Positions 32,261 through 37,282 of a stretch of 37,282 nt of DNA are shown piece by piece. Made by a program: the position numbers and the translations under genes. This stretch comes from Paraburkholderia lycopersici. GTDB lineage: Bacteria; Pseudomonadota; Gammaproteobacteria; Burkholderiales; Burkholderiaceae. The stretch is from NCBI RefSeq assembly GCF_900096975.1, contig NZ_FMYQ01000045.1:1-37282 (forward strand), in the 5' to 3' direction. How positions within the stretch are numbered: position 1 is the first letter of the stretch; each line of letters begins with the position of its first letter. The notes beneath the pieces are model-generated. The model worked only from the letters and a program-made list of their open reading frames with translations. It did not search any database and was not told where the DNA came from.

Positions 32261-33472
32261 ATGGCTGCTGTTATCGAAAACGAAATCGCCGTGCCGGGCA
32301 TGGAAGCGCTGGTGCAGCGCGCGAAAGACATGATTCCCTGGCTGCGCGAGCAGGCCGAGAGTGTGGAGCAGACCCGTTCCGTGCCGAAGTCCACCGTCGA
32401 AGCCTTCCGCAAGGCGGGCTTTTTCAAGATCCTGCAGCCGAAGCGCTGGGGCGGCTACGCGATGAGCCCGGAAGTGCTCTATCGCGTCGTGACCGAACTG
32501 AGTCGCGGTTGCCCGTCGAGCGGCTGGACGGTCGCGATCCTCGCGATCCATCAGTGGGAGTTCGGCAAGCTCAATCCGAAGGCTGGCGACGAAGTCTGGG
32601 CGAACGATCAGGACATTCTCGTCAGTTCGTCCTACGCGCCGACCGGCAAGGCGCGCCGCGTCGAAGGTGGCTGGATGTTGTCGGGCCGCTGGCCAACGTC
32701 GAGCGGTTCCGAGCACGCGGATTGGGGCGCATTCCTCGGTGCGCGCATATATAGCGACAAGGGCGAACTCGTCGACATGAATTCGTTCCTCGTCAAGCAC
32801 GAGGATTACGAACTGGTCGACGACTGGCACGTGATTGGCCTGTGTGGCACCGGCAGCAAGAGCCTCGTCATCAAGAACGAAGCGTTCGTGCCGGATCATC
32901 GCACGCACAGCTTCACGCGGTATGAACTGAACGACAGTGAGTGGACGTATCAGATGCCGTTCAATCAGGTCTTCAACGGCGTCATCGCGGCGGCCATCAT
33001 CGGCATCGCGCAAGGCGTAGTCGATCTGTTCATCGAGCACACGAAACCGAAGCAGAACCAGTTCGCGATGGGGCCGGGCCCGGTCAAGAGCCCGTTCGTG
33101 CAGGAAAAGCTCGGCAACGCCGTCGTGCTGATCCGTTCGGCGCGCGCGCGCCTGCTGCAGGACACCCAGGAAGTGTCGGCTTTCGCGCAGCGCCGCGAAC
33201 TGGTGCCGCTGGAATTGCGCGTGCAGCACTTGCTCGACGTGCAATTTACCGCGAAGGATTGTTTCGCTGCCGGTCAGATGGTTTTCAAGAAGAGCGGCGC
33301 GCGCGGCATCTTCCTCAACGTGCCGCTGCTGCGCCAGTTCCGGTCGTTGGTGGCGGCCTCGAACCACATCACGCAGAACGAAGACGACATCTCGGCGCTC
33401 GTCGGCGCCTACTTGCTGGGCGAGCCGATTCCGCCGGGCATCTTCGAACCGCCGGTGCTCGCCGGGGCATAA
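32261..33472 (+). CDS. Flavin-dependent aromatic hydroxylase, oxygenase component (HsaA-like, group D)
   Basis: A 403-residue protein with the acyl-CoA dehydrogenase fold used by two-component flavin monooxygenases: MPWL/IPWLREQAESVEQTRSVP at the N-terminus, KAGFFKILQPKRWGGYAMSP and GCPSSGWTVAILAIHQWE. The segment WHVIGLCGTGSKSLVIKNEA, in the middle, is typical of HsaA, TesA2 and related phenol hydroxylases rather than dehydrogenases. It would use reduced flavin from the reductase downstream to hydroxylate a phenol ortho to the hydroxyl, giving the catechol for the dioxygenase. AAGGAGG precedes ATG 32261. The 167-base gap before it contains only an unconvincing 23-codon frame. Substrate unknown. 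Confidence 0.9.
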   Translation: MAAVIENEIAVPGMEALVQRAKDMIPWLREQAESVEQTRSVPKSTVEAFRKAGFFKILQPKRWGGYAMSPEVLYRVVTELSRGCPSSGWTVAILAIHQWEFGKLNPKAGDEVWANDQDILVSSSYAPTGKARRVEGGWMLSGRWPTSSGSEHADWGAFLGARIYSDKGELVDMNSFLVKHEDYELVDDWHVIGLCGTGSKSLVIKNEAFVPDHRTHSFTRYELNDSEWTYQMPFNQVFNGVIAAAIIGIAQGVVDLFIEHTKPKQNQFAMGPGPVKSPFVQEKLGNAVVLIRSARARLLQDTQEVSAFAQRRELVPLELRVQHLLDVQFTAKDCFAAGQMVFKKSGARGIFLNVPLLRQFRSLVAASNHITQNEDDISALVGAYLLGEPIPPGIFEPPVLAGA

Positions 33473-33535
33473 CGCGAGACATAGCTGCGAAGCAGGGAGT
33501 GCCTTCTTCCGGCGCCGCACGGAAGAAGTTGCACG

Positions 33536-33692
33536 GAGAGCTCGACCGTGGCGACGTGGCACTTCCCGGCCAGCAAGTTCCTGGCCGACTTGGGCATTCT
33601 GCTGGCCCTCGTGTTCGGCGAAACATGCCGGGCGCGTTGATCCCGCTGCCGGCGCTGTCCTGCTTCCTGTCCCGAACAGGAAAGAGTAGGAG
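33536..33692 (+). pseudogene. Relic of the C-terminus of an RND/MMPL-family exporter
   Basis: One frame from about 33,548 reads VATWHFPASKFLADLGILLA then LVFGE. After a one-base shift near 33,620 the next frame reads NMPGALIPLPALSCFLSRTG. Joined, these reproduce the last two helices of predicted RND-superfamily exporters (SALKFQADMGILL..FMF..NMLGALILLPAL..FL). No upstream part remains between the hydroxylase stop and this point. It occupies the otherwise empty 303-base gap before the flavin reductase. A dyad TTCCTGT/ACAGGAA at 33664-33682 lies at its end. Confidence 0.65.
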
Positions 33693-33775
33693 GCAGGGGG
33701 CGGGCAGCACGAGCGGTGCGTCGGGCGATGTTGTATCGATGCCGCAACAGGCATGGCAATTAGAGGAGAGTTCTC

Positions 33776-34327
33776 ATGAACGAGAACGCAAACGAGCGTC
33801 TTGACTGGACGCCTGCCCCGGAGCTGCGGGCGCTGCCCACGGTAAGTGCGCAGGAACATCGCGGCGGCATGCGCAACCTCGCGGCCGCAGTAACGGTCAT
33901 CACCTCGCGTTATGCGGGACAGCGGGCCGGCCTCACGGCGACCGCAGTCGTTTCCGTCACGGCCGAGCCGCCGCGCCTCGCCGTGTTCGTCAACAAGAAC
34001 GTGGTCGCCGCCGATGTCATCCTCAAGAGCGGCGCGCTGTGCGTGAACGTGCTGGCGAGCCAGCAGGACGACGTGGCAAAAGCCTTCGCCGGCATGGTCG
34101 ATGGCGTGCATGGCGAGGACCGCTTTGGCTATGGCCGGTGGAACGCGATGGTCACTGCATCGCCGGCCCTGGAGGGCGCGCTTGTCAATTTCGACTGTCG
34201 CGTCGTCAAGGTCTACGACGAAAGTACGCACTACGTTTTCCTGTGTGAGGTGCTGGCAACGGCGGGGGGCGCTGGGGAAGACGCACTGGTTTACCTGAAT
34301 GGCGCTTTCAGGCAGATAGCGCATTGA
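33776..34327 (+). CDS. Flavin reductase component of the two-component hydroxylase (HsaB-like)
   Basis: A 183-residue protein of the flavin reductase-like (FMN-binding split barrel) family: MRNLAAAVTVITSRYAGQRA, LTATAVVSVTAEPPRLAVFV, SGALCVNVLASQQDDVAKAF and HYVFLCEVLATAG. The N-terminal 30 residues are a variable extension. It should reduce FMN or FAD with NAD(P)H and supply it to the hydroxylase encoded upstream. AGAGGAGAG precedes ATG 33776. Its separation from the hydroxylase by an exporter relic suggests that a gene between them was lost. Confidence 0.9.
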   Translation: MNENANERLDWTPAPELRALPTVSAQEHRGGMRNLAAAVTVITSRYAGQRAGLTATAVVSVTAEPPRLAVFVNKNVVAADVILKSGALCVNVLASQQDDVAKAFAGMVDGVHGEDRFGYGRWNAMVTASPALEGALVNFDCRVVKVYDESTHYVFLCEVLATAGGAGEDALVYLNGAFRQIAH

Positions 34328-34388
34328 CGCGCGGTCGCGTGGCCGGCGTAGCGGGCAGCGAATAACAAGCTTGGAGATGGTTGTAAAC

Positions 34389-35951
34389 ATGCGGAACAAT
34401 CAGTCCATTACACAACGCGAGTACGACTTTCCTGGCGATGCGACGTTGATGTCGACCACCGACACGGAGCGCAAGGTCACGTATGCCAATGCCGCGTTTA
34501 TGCAGGTCAGTGGCTTCGGTCCGGAAGAAGTCCAGGGGCAGCCGCACGACGTGATGCATCACCCCGATATGCCTGCCGATGCAATTGCCGATATGTGGAC
34601 GACGCTCGAGGGCGGTGAGCCGTGGACGGCGTTGATAAAGAATCGTCGCAAGAACGGCGATCACTATTGGGTGCGTGCCAATGCAACGCCGGTGGTGCGC
34701 AATGGCAAGACGACTGGCTATATGTCGGTGCGAACAAAGCCGTCGCGCGAGGAAATCGAGGGTGCCGATACGTTGTACAGAAAGTTTCGCGAGGGCAAGC
34801 AGGGCGACAAGCGATTCCATAAAGGGTTGACCGTTCGCACGGGACTGTCCGGCTGGACCTCGCTTCGGCAAACCCTGTCCGTGCGCTGGCGTATCCGATC
34901 GATCATTGTGTTGATGTTCGGAATGCTTGTTACCGTCGGGTTGATCGCGGTACCCCACCTTCAATCAACGGAGGATCAGACTCATTTCGCGGGCTTTTGT
35001 GGCGTGATGCTGGCGCTGTCCTTGCTGATTTCAGCACTACTGGAGAAGCAGATTTCGGCTCCCCTCGAGTTGGCGCTCGACCAGGCTCTGAAAGTTGCCT
35101 CTGGCGAGAGAGCTGGTGTTGTGCATATGGACCGTGTCGATGAAATCGGCATGATGCTGCGCAGTATCAGCCAGCTAGGATTGATGTTTCGCTGGCTGAT
35201 CGACGACGTTAGTGCACAGGTTGTCAACGTGCAGGACGTGATCAACGAGATCGCGCACGGCAACATGGATCTGAGCGCCCGTACAGAACAGGCCGCATCC
35301 AGCGTGCAGCAGACTGCGTCGTCCATGTCGCAGATGACGGCGACCGTGAAAGCCAATGCCGAAACGGCGCAACAGGCAAGCAGACTTTCGTCTGATGCGA
35401 GTTCGGCTGCCAGTCAAGGTGGCCAGGCCATGGGAGAGGTGGTGTCCACCATGCACGAGATCACCGAGCGTTCCCACAAGATCGCGGACATCATCAGCGT
35501 GATCGACGGAATCGCATTCCAGACGAACATTCTTGCGCTGAACGCAGCGGTAGAAGCGGCGCGTGCGGGCGAGCAAGGTCGCGGGTTCGCAGTCGTGGCG
35601 GGCGAGGTGCGTGCTCTGGCGCAGCGCAGTGCAAATGCGGCCAGGGAAATCAAGGAACTGATTGGCGCGAGCGTCGATTGCGTCGAAATCGGTTCGCGCC
35701 TGGTCGACGACGCGGGCAAGGCGATGGATCAGATCGTTGAACAGGTCCAGCAGGTGTCGAACCTGATCGTGGAAATCAGTTCGGCGACCGAGGAGCAAAG
35801 TAGTGGCGTTTCGCGGGTCGATCAGGCGATCGGTAGCCTCGACGGGATCACGCAGCAGAACGCGGCACTGGTCGAGCAAAGCGCCGCGGCATCCGCAAGC
35901 CTCAAGCAGCAGGTGGCGCGTCTCGTGGAAGCGGTCAGCGTGTTTCGTTGA
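34389..35951 (+). CDS. Aer-like methyl-accepting chemotaxis protein (PAS sensor)
   Basis: A 520-residue protein beginning MRNNQSITQREYDFPGDATL, the Aer N-terminus. A PAS domain covers ~20-115 (ATLMSTTDTERKVTYANAAF, NRRKNGDHYWVRANATPV), followed by two closely spaced helices at ~175-225 and a HAMP-like segment. The signalling domain ends the protein, with the hairpin tip IDGIAFQTNILALNAAVEAA near residue 370. There is no large periplasmic domain, so it senses redox or energy state, or a bound ligand, from inside. TTG 34371 and ATG 34377 are in-frame alternatives but would overlap the Shine-Dalgarno GGAG. It lies 61 bases after the reductase gene within the catabolic set, suggesting taxis linked to use of the aromatic substrate. 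Confidence 0.92.
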   Translation: MRNNQSITQREYDFPGDATLMSTTDTERKVTYANAAFMQVSGFGPEEVQGQPHDVMHHPDMPADAIADMWTTLEGGEPWTALIKNRRKNGDHYWVRANATPVVRNGKTTGYMSVRTKPSREEIEGADTLYRKFREGKQGDKRFHKGLTVRTGLSGWTSLRQTLSVRWRIRSIIVLMFGMLVTVGLIAVPHLQSTEDQTHFAGFCGVMLALSLLISALLEKQISAPLELALDQALKVASGERAGVVHMDRVDEIGMMLRSISQLGLMFRWLIDDVSAQVVNVQDVINEIAHGNMDLSARTEQAASSVQQTASSMSQMTATVKANAETAQQASRLSSDASSAASQGGQAMGEVVSTMHEITERSHKIADIISVIDGIAFQTNILALNAAVEAARAGEQGRGFAVVAGEVRALAQRSANAAREIKELIGASVDCVEIGSRLVDDAGKAMDQIVEQVQQVSNLIVEISSATEEQSSGVSRVDQAIGSLDGITQQNAALVEQSAAASASLKQQVARLVEAVSVFR

Positions 35952-36048
35952 CGGGTAAGCGATCGTGGCGCGCAAATTCCCGGGCGGGCCGCGGCAGACG
36001 TCGCGATCCCGCTCAACTGCTACATGGAAATATGGAAATCGACGCAAT

Positions 36049-36311
36049 CCGGACGACGGCGGTCTGGCCTGAGATCGCTGCAAGCAGGCTGGCGTGCCGA
36101 TCTCGATGGAGCTTGGCCACCAACCGAACGACCGCATGTTTTCGTTTTACATGATTGCCCCTGTTTCGCGATCGAATTCCGCCGCAGCAGTATCGCGGTC
36201 GACGCCATACGGGAAATCGAGTGCCGTACCGAATCCGGCAACGCGGCCCACATGCGGAATCCGCTGCCGGGTACGCCCCGGGGCCTGAGTTGCCACGGAT
36301 TCGGTAAGTAA
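36049..36311 (+). pseudogene. Relic of the C-terminal third of a second extradiol dioxygenase
   Basis: Reading from about 36,052 gives DDGGLA, a stop (TGA at 36070-36072), then DRCKQAGVPISMELGHQPND and RMFSFYMIAP. This matches DDVGLAFDRVRKAGVPVVME...HHPNDGMVSFYCAAP of the dioxygenase at 31203. After a frameshift near 36,160 the next frame reads CFAIEFRRSSIAVDAIREIE, equivalent to GFAIEFGWGGLVIDD, and runs to a stop at 36311. The N-terminal two thirds are absent. The differences from the intact gene show it comes from a distinct paralogue rather than a recent duplication. Confidence 0.8.
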
Positions 36312-36342
36312 AACCAGGCAGTTCATCATTGGAGAATATGTC

Positions 36343-37200
36343 ATGACGATTAACGAAGCGAATACCAGCAAGTTCATCACGATCGACGAGCCGGGTCTCG
36401 CGAACTTCCGCGTTCACGTGAACGATGCCGGTCAGGGTCCGGCCGTAATCATGCTGCACGGCGGCGGCCCCGGCGCCAGCGGTTGGAGCAATTACTACCG
36501 CAACATCGACGCGCTGGTGAATGCCGGCTTTCGCGTACTGCTTATCGATAGCCCGGGCTTCAACAAGTCCGGCGAGATCGTCAGCGACGTGCCGCGCAAC
36601 GTGCTGAATGCGCGCGCAACCAAGGGCGTGATGGACGCGCTCGATATCGACAAGGCGCATCTGGTCGGCAATTCGATGGGCGGCGCATCGGCGCTGGCCT
36701 TCGCGCTCGAATACCCGGACCGTATGCTGCGCATGGTGCTGATGGGCCCGGGCGCGCAAGGCCCGAGCATCCTCCAGCCGCAGCCGGGCGAGGGCATCAA
36801 GCATATGTTCAAGTTGTACTCGCAGCCGACCTATGCGAATTTCGAAGCGATGCTCGACGTATTTGTCTACAACCCTGCGGCCATTACCGACGAACTGCGT
36901 AAGGGCCGTTGGAACAACATCGAGTCGAACCTCAATCACCTGAAGAACTTCGTCGAAAGCGCGAAGCGCTGCCCCGTCACGAGCTGGGACCTGTCGGCGC
37001 GTTTCCCGCAGATCGCTCACAAGACCCTGATCACCTGGGGCCGCGACGATCGCTTCGTGCCGCTCGACCACGGTCTGCGCATGATAAGCACGCTGCAGGA
37101 CGCGCGTCTGCATGTGTTCCCGAAGTGCGGTCACTGGGCGCAATGGGAACACGCCGAGGAGTTCAATCGCCTCGTCGTCGACTTCCTTAGAGCGTGTTAG
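36343..37200 (+). CDS. bphD: Meta-cleavage product C-C hydrolase (BphD-type)
   Basis: A 285-residue alpha/beta hydrolase, closely resembling BphD along its length (HGGGPGASGWSNYYRNIDAL, DSPGFNKSGE, MDALDIDKAHLVGNSMGGAS, WGRDDRFVPLDHGL, FPKCGHWAQWEHAEEFNRLV). By alignment the catalytic triad is Ser111, Asp236 and His264. It should cleave a 2-hydroxy-6-oxo-dienoate made by the dioxygenase into 2-hydroxypentadienoate and a carboxylic acid. TTGGAG precedes ATG 36343. The last codons and stop (AGA GCG TGT TAG) come from the end of the IS5-family element starting at 37190, so the natural C-terminus has been changed by a few residues. No genes for the pentadienoate lower pathway are in view. Confidence 0.92.
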   Translation: MTINEANTSKFITIDEPGLANFRVHVNDAGQGPAVIMLHGGGPGASGWSNYYRNIDALVNAGFRVLLIDSPGFNKSGEIVSDVPRNVLNARATKGVMDALDIDKAHLVGNSMGGASALAFALEYPDRMLRMVLMGPGAQGPSILQPQPGEGIKHMFKLYSQPTYANFEAMLDVFVYNPAAITDELRKGRWNNIESNLNHLKNFVESAKRCPVTSWDLSARFPQIAHKTLITWGRDDRFVPLDHGLRMISTLQDARLHVFPKCGHWAQWEHAEEFNRLVVDFLRAC

Positions 37201-37282
37201 GCACTTCCGGCCAGACCTGGTATCCTGGCTGGATGGCAAAACGCAAACCCTACCCGACGGATGTGTCGGACGAAGAATGGAA
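37190..37282 (+). mobile_element. IS5-family insertion sequence, left end (runs off right edge)
   Basis: The element appears to begin with GAGCGTGTTAGGCACTTCC at 37190-37208, an IS5-family-type terminal repeat. A decayed complement of it ends the relic at 28369-28385. The transposase begins 43 bases inside. It is inserted at the very end of the hydrolase gene; a TTA or CTTA before it may be part of the target duplication, which cannot be checked because the right end is outside the window. Confidence 0.7.
37233..37282 (+). CDS. IS5-family transposase, first 16 codons (runs off right edge)
   Basis: ATG 37233 opens MAKRKPYPTDVSDEEW, the start of a transposase type common in Burkholderia IS5-family elements. 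The run VSDEEW and 16 of 20 bases around it match the relic at about 27,896-27,915. The frame is open to the window end, so it may be intact. Confidence 0.8.
   Translation, partial: MAKRKPYPTDVSDEEW

Noticed and set aside
32261..33472. Annotation of the hydroxylase as an acyl-CoA dehydrogenase
   Set aside because: It shares the fold, but the conserved segments match two-component flavin monooxygenases, and a flavin reductase and a ring-cleavage dioxygenase flank it.
33664..33682. TTCCTGT/ACAGGAA dyad as a terminator before the flavin reductase
   Set aside because: The 7-base stem has no U-tract and lies within the exporter relic; it would also separate reductase from hydroxylase.
32261..34327. 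Steroid-degradation (hsa) assignment for hydroxylase and reductase
   Set aside because: The protein types resemble HsaA/HsaB, but the linked activator is XylR/DmpR-type, the hydrolase is closest to BphD and no other steroid genes are present.
1..37282. CRISPR arrays, tRNA, rRNA, phage genes or toxin-antitoxin pairs
   Set aside because: None was recognised on either strand on reading through the window.

Overview
The window reads as chromosome of a high-GC beta-proteobacterium of the Burkholderia/Paraburkholderia group. The support is protein-level resemblance (EtfBA, a PHA/Mrp-type antiporter with a fused A/B subunit, BphD, an IS5-family transposase type common in Burkholderia), strong G/C bias at third codon positions and dense, tightly overlapping operons. 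No rRNA, tRNA or CRISPR array was seen.

Bases 1-8,920: a leftward six-gene operon encodes a bifunctional hydratase/3-hydroxyacyl-CoA dehydrogenase, a large and a small acyl-CoA dehydrogenase of PimC/PimD type, a SUGCT-like class III CoA-transferase, and electron-transfer flavoprotein EtfB and EtfA (EtfA is cut by the window edge). Together they look like a self-contained route for activating and beta-oxidising an acid, most likely a dicarboxylic acid. A divergent LysR regulator and a dense array of TTGAC/GTCAA half-sites sit at the head. A DUF4397 lipoprotein follows. Bases 9,207-15,192: a leftward six-gene Mrp/Pha monovalent cation/proton antiporter operon (AB fusion, C, D, E, F, G).

Bases 15,561-21,951: a lactate module, with lutA-lutC-lutB (iron-sulfur lactate dehydrogenase) and lactate permease leftward, and lldR plus a small VOC protein rightward. 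A FadR/LldR-type operator lies between the divergent units and an inverted copy lies inside lldR. Bases 22,066-26,468: polyphosphate kinase 2 converging on a Pit phosphate transporter across a shared terminator, then a membrane GGDEF protein. A small orphan helix-turn-helix protein follows, then an AT-richer gap.

Bases 27,887-37,282: a mosaic accessory island. A sigma-54-dependent XylR/DmpR-type activator is divergent from a catabolic set: type I extradiol dioxygenase, HsaA-like flavin-dependent hydroxylase, flavin reductase, Aer-like chemoreceptor and BphD-type C-C hydrolase. A good -24/-12 promoter precedes the dioxygenase. This is the gene logic of a pathway that ortho-hydroxylates a substituted phenol, opens the catechol by meta-cleavage and hydrolyses the product. 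The hydroxylase type resembles steroid HsaA, while the regulator and hydrolase resemble hydroxybiphenyl/biphenyl systems. The island is full of relics: an IS5-family transposase fragment at the left, an IS110 transposase fragment in the divergent promoter region, the last piece of an RND/MMPL exporter, and the C-terminal third of a second extradiol dioxygenase. A fresh-looking IS5-family copy begins exactly at the end of the hydrolase gene and supplies its stop codon. The two IS5-type copies lie in direct orientation on either side of the catabolic genes.
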